From: an uncultured Magnetococcales bacterium
GTDB lineage: Bacteria; Pseudomonadota; Magnetococcia; Magnetococcales; Magnetaquicoccaceae
Assembly: GCA_903913345.1 (NCBI GenBank)
Contig: CAIWLA010000263.1
Coordinates: forward strand, 1 to 20,007
Reading direction: 5' to 3'
Length of the DNA stretch: 20,007 bases
Shown here: in pieces, positions 12,534 through 20,007 of the stretch
Layout: every line of letters begins with the position of its first letter
Numbering within the stretch: position 1 is the first letter of the stretch
Program-made: the position numbers and the translations under genes
Notes under the pieces: model-generated
What the model saw: only the letters and a program-made list of their open reading frames with translations
Database searches by the model: none
What the model was told of the DNA's origin: nothing

Positions 12534-15305
12534 TCAATGGGCCTCGGCCCAGTTTTGGCCAACGCCCATATCGACTTTCAGAGGGACGCTCAACGCCATG
12601 GCTCCCTCCATCGATTCGCGCACCAGACCTTTTACCGCATCCAACTCCCCTTCCGCAACCTCCAGTACCAATTCATCGTGGACTTGCAGCACCATCCGAC
12701 TCTGAAGGGCACCCTGGCGCAGACGGGTGTGCAGGCGAATCATGGCCATTTTGATCAAATCGGCGGCTGAACCCTGCAACGGGGCGTTGATGGCGGTCCG
12801 CTCTGCCACCTCACGCAGTGTCCGGTTGCTGCTGTTGATCTCCCGCAGATGGCAATGCCGTCCACCGAGGGTCTCCACATAACCATGGCGGCGGGCAAAC
12901 TCGATGGTCTGCTCCATATGTTCCCGCACCCCCTGATAGCGGTTGAAATAGCGATCCATGTAGGCCCTGGCCTCGTTGTTGCTGATGCCCAGACGTTTGG
13001 CCAGACCATAGGGACTCATGCCGTACACCAGCCCGAAATTGATGGTTTTGGCCATGCGCCGCGCCTCCGCGCTCACCTCTTCCCCCTCGCCGCCAAACAG
13101 TTCCATGGCCGTTGCCGCATGAATATCCCGATCCTGGGCAAAGGCCGTCCGCATCCCGGCAATCTGGCCCAGGTGGGCCAACAGGCGCAGTTCAATCTGA
13201 CTGTAGTCCGCCGACAACAACAGCCAGCCCGGTGGTGCGATGAAGGCCGCCCGAATGGCCCGTCCCGCCTCATGTCGCACCGGAATGTTTTGCAGATTGG
13301 GGTCCGAGGAGGAGAGCCGCCCGGTCAGGGTGGCCGCCTGATTGAAATGGGTATGGACCCGTCCCGTGGTCGGGTGGATCAACAGGGGAAGCGCGTCGGT
13401 GTAGGTCGATTGGAGTTTGGTGAGGGTGCGATATCGCAACACCCGCTCCGGCAGTTCATGGCCCTTTTCCGCCAGATCGGTCAACACATCGACATCTGTC
13501 GAATGGCCCGTCTTGGTCCGCCGTCCCCCCTTGATGCCCATTTTTCCGAACAAAATCTCCCCCAATTGCTGAGTGGAGTTGACGTTGAAGGACTCACCCG
13601 CCAGGAGATGGATCTCCGCCACCAACGCCTCGCGCTGCTGGGTGAATTGGGCCGACATGGCCGCCAGTGCCTCCCGGTCGATGCAGACCCCCGCCAGTTC
13701 CATATCCCCCAGCACCGCCACCAATGGCCGCTCCACCGCCTCGTAGAGATGCCAGACGGAGGATTCTGCCCGCAGGGCAGGGGCCATTTGGCGGGCGGCC
13801 TCCCAGGCCACTTCGGCATCTTCGCAGGCATACGGCCCAGCCTGTGACAGGGGCACCTGATCAAAACGGAGCGCACCTTTACCCGTCCCGGTCACCTCCT
13901 TGAAGGAGGTGGTACTCCGTTGCAACTCCTCCATGGCGATGGCATCCAGATTGTGCCGCCGTGATCCCCCGTACAGCAGATGGGAGAGGAGCATGGCATC
14001 CAGTTCCACGCCCGCCAGGTGAATGCCATACTTGTGCAACACCACATATTCGTATTTTATGTTTTGCCCGATCTTGGCCCGTTTGGGGTCTTCCAGGAAC
14101 GGCTTGAGGGCGGCCAGGGTCTCGGCCAAGGGCAATTGTCCGTTGGGGGCCGCCTCCCGCGTATGACCCACCGGCAGATAGACCGCCGTTCGATCGGCCC
14201 AGGAGAAGGAAAGCCCCACCAACTCGGCCCGCACGGCCTCCAGGCTGGTCGTCTCCGTATCGATCGAAAAGAGGGGCTGTTGGGCCAATTCCGCCAAAAA
14301 GGCCTGAAAGGCTGGCCAATCGGTGATGGTGCGATAATGACAGGGGGTTTTCGCTGTCTCCCCGCTCTCTGCCGTTGGGGTGGAGCGATCGGGTGGGATC
14401 TCTGCCGTCCTCTCCTCATCAAACAACCCCCGTTGGGCGGGGCGCGCACGATCCAGATCCCGCACCAGAGAGGTAAATTCCATCTCCATGAACAGATCCC
14501 GCAGTCGGTTCCAATCCGGCTCCTGACGGCGGGCGGCCTCCAGGGAAAAGGCGATGGGGACCGCCCGATCGATGGTGGCCAGTTGCAGCGAGAGACGGGC
14601 CTGCCCGGCATGGTCGCTCAGGTTGCGCCGTCGCAGGGGTTGCGGGACGCGATCCAGATGGGCCAGCAGGTTTTCCACCGATCCGAACGCCTGAATCAAC
14701 TGGGCGGCGGTCTTGTCGCCAATCTTGGGGACGCCGGGAATATTGTCCGAGGTATCTCCTGCCAGGGCCAACACCTGGGTCACCCATTCCGGCCCCACCC
14801 CCCAGCGGGCCTCCACCTCCTGGGTTCGAATCCATTGCGCCTTGCCGGGATCCCACAGGGAGACGCGGGGGGAGACCAGTTGCATGAGATCCTTGTCCCC
14901 GGAGACGATAACCACCTCCAGCCCCGCCGCTTCGCCCGCCGTGGCCACGGTCCCCAGAAGATCGTCCGCCTCATAGCCCGACAGTTGGAGGCAGGGAATG
15001 CGATAGGCCTCGACGATGGCCTGGATGATGGGCACCTGAACCCGCAATTCGTCCGGCATGCTCTTGCGGTTGGCCTTGTAGTTGGGATCCAGTTGGTGGC
15101 GAAAGGTGGGGCCTTTGCCGTCAAAGAGCATGACCAATCGCTCCGGTTGGTGCTCCTCGACCAGATGGCGGATCATCTTGACAAAGCCGAAAATGGCATT
15201 GGTGGGAAAGCCGTCCCGCCGCGACATGTTGCGCACAGCATAAAAGGCCCGGTAGAAATAACCGGAGGCATCGATCAGGAACAGACGGTCGGCGGTGTCG
15301 GGCAT
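12534..15305 (-). CDS. polA: DNA polymerase I
   Basis: Repair and Okazaki-fragment polymerase. The 923 residues are close to the 928 of E. coli. The 5' nuclease domain (1 to about 290) shows LFLIDASGYFYRAF, GYEADDLLGT, VSGDKDLMQL and GDTSDNIPGVPKIG. The proofreading domain (about 320-510) has ExoI FSIDTETTS (Asp 349, Glu 351) and ExoIII YACED (Tyr 492, Asp 496), but ExoII reads GQNIKYE, with Glu 419 where E. coli has Asp 424. The polymerase domain has motif A SADYSQIELR (Asp 700), motif B RRMAKTINFGLVYG and motif C VLQVHDELV (His 876, Asp 877). ATG 15305 was chosen over TTG 15332. It follows parA by 23 bases and is followed by the small membrane-protein gene. Confidence 0.97.
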   Translation of the reverse strand: MPDTADRLFLIDASGYFYRAFYAVRNMSRRDGFPTNAIFGFVKMIRHLVEEHQPERLVMLFDGKGPTFRHQLDPNYKANRKSMPDELRVQVPIIQAIVEAYRIPCLQLSGYEADDLLGTVATAGEAAGLEVVIVSGDKDLMQLVSPRVSLWDPGKAQWIRTQEVEARWGVGPEWVTQVLALAGDTSDNIPGVPKIGDKTAAQLIQAFGSVENLLAHLDRVPQPLRRRNLSDHAGQARLSLQLATIDRAVPIAFSLEAARRQEPDWNRLRDLFMEMEFTSLVRDLDRARPAQRGLFDEERTAEIPPDRSTPTAESGETAKTPCHYRTITDWPAFQAFLAELAQQPLFSIDTETTSLEAVRAELVGLSFSWADRTAVYLPVGHTREAAPNGQLPLAETLAALKPFLEDPKRAKIGQNIKYEYVVLHKYGIHLAGVELDAMLLSHLLYGGSRRHNLDAIAMEELQRSTTSFKEVTGTGKGALRFDQVPLSQAGPYACEDAEVAWEAARQMAPALRAESSVWHLYEAVERPLVAVLGDMELAGVCIDREALAAMSAQFTQQREALVAEIHLLAGESFNVNSTQQLGEILFGKMGIKGGRRTKTGHSTDVDVLTDLAEKGHELPERVLRYRTLTKLQSTYTDALPLLIHPTTGRVHTHFNQAATLTGRLSSSDPNLQNIPVRHEAGRAIRAAFIAPPGWLLLSADYSQIELRLLAHLGQIAGMRTAFAQDRDIHAATAMELFGGEGEEVSAEARRMAKTINFGLVYGMSPYGLAKRLGISNNEARAYMDRYFNRYQGVREHMEQTIEFARRHGYVETLGGRHCHLREINSSNRTLREVAERTAINAPLQGSAADLIKMAMIRLHTRLRQGALQSRMVLQVHDELVLEVAEGELDAVKGLVRESMEGAMALSVPLKVDMGVGQNWAEAH

Positions 15306-15328
15306 GGGTGGGGTTTCCTGGCAAGAGA

Positions 15329-16369
15329 TCAAGGCAGAACCAACCCGGCCTTGGCAAGAATCTTTTCGGCCAATTGTTTGAATTCGACATAGGCATCACG
15401 AACAGCATAGATATGCGAACCCAGGGCACCATCTGCCGGTTTGAGATGAAAAACCGGCTTGCGCACCTCCTGTGCCATGGGCATCAGGCTGCGAAAATGT
15501 TTGATCGTCGCCAGACAGTGGGGATCCTCTGCCACTGTCAAATTGTCCGCAACGGACTCTTGCAGCACAAACTCGTAATAGGTCTGCGGTATACGGCGGA
15601 TCCACTTGTCATGGGCCTTGACTGGTCGATCCTGGCGCACAGAGTGCTGCATGACAATATAACCCAGGGAGTGCATATTGCCAGATGGCAGCCGCAGGCC
15701 CGACCCCAGACTCTCCGCCTTGACCAAACGATCCCTCCAGCCTTTGCGAAAATGCCGCAGCGTTGGCCCCAGGTTGCGCAATCCTTGGAGAGAAAAAATA
15801 TCGGCACCGAGAGGAACGACAATATGGTCGGCAGCAATCAATGCGGCTCGGTTGACGGCTCCCAGGTTGGGGCCCAGATCCATTAAAATGACCTGTGCTT
15901 CATGCCGCTCGGCCCCTTGTTGCAAGACACGCCAGAAGGCCGAAATGACCCGGAACGCCCGCTCATCCTGGTCCAAACATTTTGGCCAAACCTGAGATAA
16001 ATCATCCTCAAATTCAGACAAAGTGAGATCACCCGGAATCAGGGCCAAACGATCTCCCAGTTTTTCCAGCACCGGTTCCATGATGTCACCGATACCCCGT
16101 TTCAGCGGCAAAATTGCACCATAAATGGTGGTGGGCCGTACCGTATTCGGTTGACGAGGTGCCGTGGAGCCTGCCACATATGGCTCCAGCAACAGGTCTT
16201 CCAGACGTTCTTCATCCAGCAAAGCGGCGGTCAAGTTGCTCTGTGGATCCAGATCGGCGGCCAGGACACGCCAGCCCAGATCGGCCATCATCCAGGCCAG
16301 ATGATAGACCAGAGAGGTTTTTCCGACTCCTCCCTTGTTGTTGAAAAAAGCGATGACCGGAATGCTCAT
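15329..16369 (-). CDS. Orphan ParA-family P-loop ATPase
   Basis: A member of the ParA/MinD superfamily. The deviant Walker A is NNKGGVGKTS (signature Lys 12, Lys 17), Walker A' is VLAADLDPQSN (Asp 39, Asp 41), and the Walker B strand is VILMDLGPNLGAVN (Asp 164). A long C-terminal part follows with MQHSVRQDRP and RSLMPMAQEVRKPVF. At 346 residues it is longer than Soj-type ParA (about 250-260) and lacks an N-terminal DNA-binding domain. No ParB or parS is nearby, so ordinary plasmid partition is unlikely. Its ATG overlaps the stop of the AlbA_2-GHKL gene by 4 bp, so the two probably work together. I recall near-identical ParA proteins scattered across unrelated bacteria, which suggests transfer. 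The role is unknown. Confidence 0.88.
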   Translation of the reverse strand: MSIPVIAFFNNKGGVGKTSLVYHLAWMMADLGWRVLAADLDPQSNLTAALLDEERLEDLLLEPYVAGSTAPRQPNTVRPTTIYGAILPLKRGIGDIMEPVLEKLGDRLALIPGDLTLSEFEDDLSQVWPKCLDQDERAFRVISAFWRVLQQGAERHEAQVILMDLGPNLGAVNRAALIAADHIVVPLGADIFSLQGLRNLGPTLRHFRKGWRDRLVKAESLGSGLRLPSGNMHSLGYIVMQHSVRQDRPVKAHDKWIRRIPQTYYEFVLQESVADNLTVAEDPHCLATIKHFRSLMPMAQEVRKPVFHLKPADGALGSHIYAVRDAYVEFKQLAEKILAKAGLVLP

Positions 16370-17559
16370 GCACGTCTCCTTACTGTCACCAGGAGATGGT
16401 TATCCTCCACGGAAAACTCCGGTTCCGGGTTGTCGTTTTCCGCCAACCGTTTGCGAGCCAACGCAATACCCACACCAAACCGTTGCACATAACCCAACTC
16501 TTTCATGATGCCCGCCACGGAGGGGTTGCGATAATCCGTCATGCCCGGATGGCCAAAATTGTGCCGAGTAACCTGTCCATACGGCCCACCGGGATTTTGA
16601 ATTTCAACACGGTCCGCAAACCAAGTCAAGCGCACGGGGGCGTTGGATGTACCATAATCCCGGTGCATGATGGCGTTGCGCAGCAATTGTTGCAAGGCAA
16701 CCAACGGATAGTCCGGGGAGCGCATTTCTGTCGCGGAACGTTGAATATCCGTCGCAATGCGAAGATTGGCTTGCATAATCTCATCCAGGCGGCGCAGCAA
16801 TTCCGGCAAGGGGCCATGAATCTCTTTCTGATCCGCCACTGGATCGCTCAACTCGACACCCTCTATGCGCAAGAATTGCACATAAGCCCCCGGAATGAAA
16901 TCGGCGGGCGATTGGCCAATGGCGAGCAGTCCAACGACGGTTGGCAAGGGAGGATCATCGTTGGTCAAAAATTTCATGGAAATCAATTGCTCCCGGTCAG
17001 AGCGATGATTTTCCTCCAGAATGTCTGGCGGCAGCAGGTTGGGCAGGCAGACACGCCGGAACAGATCCCGGTCCAAATCCCTCTCCCGGGCGTGATGAAC
17101 GGGTTGCAAGTCATGGGGCAGATCCCTGAAACGCCGTTTTTCATGCAGACGCCGCTCCTCCTCTGCGGTGGCCGTCCGATTGCTGGGGCCGACACGCACC
17201 CAGATACGTCCATTATATCGAACGGGTGGAACCAGGGATGGCTCGACCATCACCACTGCCATCTCCCCGTCTCGCAAATGCCGTTTTTCGACAGTGAGAA
17301 CGGGAAAAGGGAGAATGTTGCCAGTCGATCGCATATCGCTCAGGGAGAGAAGCAACAGGTCTGTTATTGGCCAATGCGCACACTCGCCCTTGTCCGTCGC
17401 ACCGATAAACAGTATCCCCTGCTGACCGTGGTTGGGCAGGTCGTTGGCATAGGCACAAACCGTCTCTTCCAGCTTGCCCCGGTCGGTAAAAGCGGCCTTG
17501 CGTTCCACACGATACGTTTCGAGATCGGACAGCAACCGTTCCAACTCTTCGTCGGTCAT
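16366..17559 (-). CDS. AlbA_2 (Schlafen-like) protein with C-terminal GHKL ATPase domain
   Basis: The 397-residue protein has an N-terminal AlbA_2 domain (about 10-130): YRVERKAAF with the E-x-K pair (Glu 19, Lys 21), CAYANDLPNHGQQGILFIGA, and VRYNGRIWVRVGPS. The C-terminal part (about 280-397) resembles the RecG-like HATPase_c_4 domain: LLRNAIMHRDYG (Asn 295, His 299), DRVEIQNPGGPYG and YVQRFGVGIALARKRL, the GHKL ATP-binding elements. Related proteins are called putative DNA-binding or transcriptional regulators, and AlbA_2/Schlafen folds occur in RNA-cutting defence proteins. ATG 17559 overlaps the stop of the DUF255 gene (ATGA) with a GGAAGA-like ribosome-binding site; its own stop overlaps the parA start. 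A larger start at 17691 lies inside the DUF255 gene and is rejected. Function unproven. Confidence 0.85.
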   Translation of the reverse strand: MTDEELERLLSDLETYRVERKAAFTDRGKLEETVCAYANDLPNHGQQGILFIGATDKGECAHWPITDLLLLSLSDMRSTGNILPFPVLTVEKRHLRDGEMAVVMVEPSLVPPVRYNGRIWVRVGPSNRTATAEEERRLHEKRRFRDLPHDLQPVHHARERDLDRDLFRRVCLPNLLPPDILEENHRSDREQLISMKFLTNDDPPLPTVVGLLAIGQSPADFIPGAYVQFLRIEGVELSDPVADQKEIHGPLPELLRRLDEIMQANLRIATDIQRSATEMRSPDYPLVALQQLLRNAIMHRDYGTSNAPVRLTWFADRVEIQNPGGPYGQVTRHNFGHPGMTDYRNPSVAGIMKELGYVQRFGVGIALARKRLAENDNPEPEFSVEDNHLLVTVRRRA

Positions 17560-19868
17560 CTCTTTTCTTCCCCCTCCAACTCCCGCACCAGATCCGCCAC
17601 CCCGTTGACCGGCATCCGGCAGACCCGATGGCGACAGACATAGGCCGTGGGTTTGCCGTTCATCGCCTTGCGACCCGCCAGCAATGGCCAAGCCTTCTGG
17701 TCCACCGTCTGTCCCGGCTCCAGCAGGGCCAACACCAAACCCGGTATCAACCGCTGGCGTATCTCCCGCAACAGGGCCTGGGTGTTGGGATCGGTGCGGG
17801 CACCCACCACCACCACTTCCACCGCCGAATCCGGTTGATAATCGAACAGATGCAATAATTCTGGCACCCCGACCGCCTGTTTGGCCAGATAGCCCGACAG
17901 GCCGTTTCGAATGGCCTCCATCTCCTTTTCCAGACGACCCTCCTGGCTGAAAGAGGCCAACCGCTGCAACGTGATCAACGCCACCGAATTGCCCGCCGGT
18001 GTGGACCCCTCTTCCAGTACCGTGCGTGCTGGAATGGCCGACTCCTCGCCCTTGGGCGTCAGTTGCAACGGACGACCGGATGCGGGCTGAAAATGGTCCA
18101 GCATGAATTGACCCAAGGCCTGCGCCTGGTCCAGATGATGACGGTCAAAATCCGCTTCGTACAGGTCCAGCAGTGCCTGTGCCAGAAAGGCATAATCATC
18201 CAGAAAAACCTCCGTCCCCAGTCGATCCCCCCGCCGACTGTGCCGCAGTTGGCCCGGAGAGGGAAATATCCGGTTCAGGTCGGCCAGACAGGCGCGGGCC
18301 GCCGCCAGATATCCCTCCTCCTGCAACACCGCCCCCGCCCGCGCCAGGGCCGAAATCATCAAACCATTCCAGGAGGTGAGTATCTTGTCATCCTGGGCCA
18401 GGGGGGGACGTTTCTCCCGCGCCGCCAGGAGGGCTTGCTGACTTTTGTGCAGCTCCTGACGACTCTGCACCAGGGTCTCCACCCCCCCCAACAGACGCAG
18501 GACACTCCGTCCCTCCACCAGACCCTCCATCGGATCAAAATAGAGTTCCATGAACGGTTCCGCATCGCCCTTGCCCAGCACAGCGGTGATCTCCTCCGCG
18601 CTCCAGGTATAATATTTGCCCTCACCCGTGCCATTATCCGCTGCCAGCGAGGAGGCAAAACAGCCCCCCGGCAGGCGCAAACGGCGCAACAGATCGTCCA
18701 GCACCTCTCGCACCACCAGGGCATATTGTGGCCGACCGGTCCACTGAAACGCCTCCAGATAGGCCCGCGCCAACAAGGCATTGTCATGGAGCATGATTTC
18801 AAAACGGGGTACCTGCCAGCGCGGGTCTACGGCATAGTGATGAAAAGCCCCGCCCAGTTGATCCCGCACTCCACCGGCCGCCATCTGATCCAGCGTCAGC
18901 AAGGCCAGATTGCCCTCCTGGCTCTGTCGATGCAAAGCGGCCTCGCGCAACAGCAGTGATACGATCAACGGCTGCGGCGACTGGCTCTCCCGACCCGCAA
19001 TCCCCCCATATTGATCATTGAAACGGGCGTGCCAAAAGGTCGCTGCCCCTGGACGGGGATCCACGCTGTCGGCCTGGGCCGGGGGCAAATCATGCGTCTC
19101 TGCCAGCCAGGTCGCCATTTTGCCCAATCTTTTGACCAACTCTCCCCGATCGTTTTTCCATTCGCCAACCACCGTGGTCAACACTGCCTTGAGGCTGGGT
19201 TGCTTCTGACCGCTCTCCAGGGGAAAATAGCCCCCCCCATAAACCGGCTGCCTTTCCGGGGTGAGAATCATGTTGATGGGCCAACCGCCACTGCCCGTCA
19301 TGGCCGTCAGAATGGTCATGAAATAACCATCCAGGTCGGGTCGTTCCTCCCGGTCTACCTGGATGCTGATAAAGTGGGTATTGAGCAGGGCCACCGTCGC
19401 GGGATCCGCAAAACTTTCCCGATTCATCAAGAGACATCCGCGACAGGAGGGATAACCAATGGAGAGAAAGATCAGTTTTTGTTCCCGCTTGGCCCGTGTC
19501 AACGCCTCTTCCCCCCAGGGATACCAATACACTGGACTGGTGGACTGTTGCACCAGATAGGGGCTGATGGCCTCTCGCAGAGGGTTGTCCGCCATGGCCG
19601 TGCCGATGAGCAGCCCGCACCACAGAGATCCGACCATGCGCAGGACAAACCAACGCAGGGCGGTCTTTTTGCCGAGAGAAAGAAGATTAAACCGTTGCAT
19701 GGGCACAATATGGATGATGGATAATAATACCAAGGCCACGATCAAGAGCAGCACGGCTCCCGTTTGATGGGCCAAGGCCAGGAGGGTGGGAACCAACCAC
19801 AGCAGGGTGGTGATGCCGAGGGTCAATGGCAACCATGCCGGCCACCCGGTTGTGTCGCCCCCATCCAT
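17556..19868 (-). CDS. Membrane-anchored thioredoxin/DUF255 (YyaL/SPATA20-like) protein
   Basis: The 770-residue product combines a thioredoxin-like DUF255 domain with an (alpha/alpha)6 glycosidase-like barrel, as in YyaL/SPATA20 proteins, whose biochemical role is unclear. Three N-terminal hydrophobic segments (about 12-33, 37-57, 72-93) are followed by NPLREAISPYLVQQSTSPV and WYPWGEEAL, the family's start. The usual CHWCHVM motif here is CRGCLLM (Cys 142 and 145), keeping CxxC but losing His-Trp and the second His. GGWPINMILTPERQPVYGGG and RPDLDGYF are typical. The barrel follows, with GGVRDQLGGAFHHYAVD and DDKILTSWNGLMISALA. The start is uncertain: ATG 19868 is the first in-frame ATG; a TTG at 19919 extends it by 17 residues. 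It heads the six-gene minus-strand cluster and overlaps the next gene by 4 bp. Confidence 0.87.
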   Translation of the reverse strand: MDGGDTTGWPAWLPLTLGITTLLWLVPTLLALAHQTGAVLLLIVALVLLSIIHIVPMQRFNLLSLGKKTALRWFVLRMVGSLWCGLLIGTAMADNPLREAISPYLVQQSTSPVYWYPWGEEALTRAKREQKLIFLSIGYPSCRGCLLMNRESFADPATVALLNTHFISIQVDREERPDLDGYFMTILTAMTGSGGWPINMILTPERQPVYGGGYFPLESGQKQPSLKAVLTTVVGEWKNDRGELVKRLGKMATWLAETHDLPPAQADSVDPRPGAATFWHARFNDQYGGIAGRESQSPQPLIVSLLLREAALHRQSQEGNLALLTLDQMAAGGVRDQLGGAFHHYAVDPRWQVPRFEIMLHDNALLARAYLEAFQWTGRPQYALVVREVLDDLLRRLRLPGGCFASSLAADNGTGEGKYYTWSAEEITAVLGKGDAEPFMELYFDPMEGLVEGRSVLRLLGGVETLVQSRQELHKSQQALLAAREKRPPLAQDDKILTSWNGLMISALARAGAVLQEEGYLAAARACLADLNRIFPSPGQLRHSRRGDRLGTEVFLDDYAFLAQALLDLYEADFDRHHLDQAQALGQFMLDHFQPASGRPLQLTPKGEESAIPARTVLEEGSTPAGNSVALITLQRLASFSQEGRLEKEMEAIRNGLSGYLAKQAVGVPELLHLFDYQPDSAVEVVVVGARTDPNTQALLREIRQRLIPGLVLALLEPGQTVDQKAWPLLAGRKAMNGKPTAYVCRHRVCRMPVNGVADLVRELEGEEKR

Positions 19869-20007
19869 GCTGCGACCGTGCCAGGCTGTCACAGTACCTT
19901 GGAATCCCTTCTCATGCAACCGATCATGGCACGGTAAATTTGTTCTCGACCCGTGAGGCTACGAAACGGTAGCGCGACAGGTGTTTTGTGTCATATGGAG
20001 GTAGTCA
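19869..20007. other. Upstream region of the DUF255-polA cluster
   Basis: No gene is visible to the window edge apart from a possible TTG extension of the DUF255 gene up to 19919. It should hold the cluster's promoter on the minus strand; I see no convincing -35/-10 pair. The window ends before the next gene. Confidence 0.4.

Noticed and set aside
13980..15392. Plus-strand frame of 470 codons opposite polA
   Set aside because: Antisense shadow; polA has all family motifs in the other strand.
15329..16369. ParA as a plasmid or chromosome partition locus near an origin
   Set aside because: No ParB, parS repeats, DnaA boxes or replication initiator are near; the partner gene is AlbA_2-GHKL.
16396..17643. 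Plus-strand frame of 415 codons opposite the AlbA_2 gene
   Set aside because: Antisense shadow with no family resemblance.

Overview
This 20-kb window is chromosomal DNA of a Gram-negative bacterium, most likely a proteobacterium. The signs are a tripartite drug-efflux operon with an outer-membrane lipoprotein, ubiquinone-biosynthesis genes (ubiV, ubiK), a ComM/YifB ATPase and a full-length PolA. The overall look (periplasmic CPPFC rhodanese, ubiV next to ubiK) reminds me of deep-branching magnetotactic lineages such as Magnetococcia. That is only a weak impression from memory. Most of the window is GC-rich by eye; the toxin-antitoxin region (about 4430-6360) and the AlbA_2/ParA pair (15329-17559) look less GC-rich.

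Layout. 133-4216 (minus): an emrA-emrB-outer membrane factor efflux operon in which the emrA-like membrane-fusion gene carries a one-base frameshift. 4430-6362 (plus): a small accessory island with two different type II toxin-antitoxin modules, TacA/TacT-like (DUF1778 + GNAT) and Unstab_antitox/ParE-like. Both are preceded by the same roughly 50-bp promoter-like repeat, and a palindromic MITE-like element lies between them. 6507-9176 (plus): ubiV, ubiK and an aldehyde dehydrogenase, closely spaced, with an FNR/Anr-like half-palindrome pair just before ubiV. 9293-10822 (plus): comM. 11019-11651 (plus): an exported rhodanese-like protein with its own candidate promoter.

11694-19868 (minus): six closely packed genes read right to left: a membrane-anchored thioredoxin/DUF255 protein, an AlbA_2 (Schlafen-like) protein with a GHKL ATPase domain, an orphan ParA-type ATPase, polA, a short membrane protein and shikimate kinase. 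Three of the junctions are 4-bp overlaps (ATGA, ATGA, GTGA), so translation of these genes is probably coupled.

The best candidate for an under-described system is the AlbA_2-GHKL plus ParA pair. It has no ParB and no visible parS, and it is wedged between housekeeping genes. The second is the toxin-antitoxin island, where a shared mobile promoter repeat and a fossil fragment of the first antitoxin sit in front of the second, unrelated module. No rRNA, tRNA, CRISPR array, transposase or phage gene was seen.
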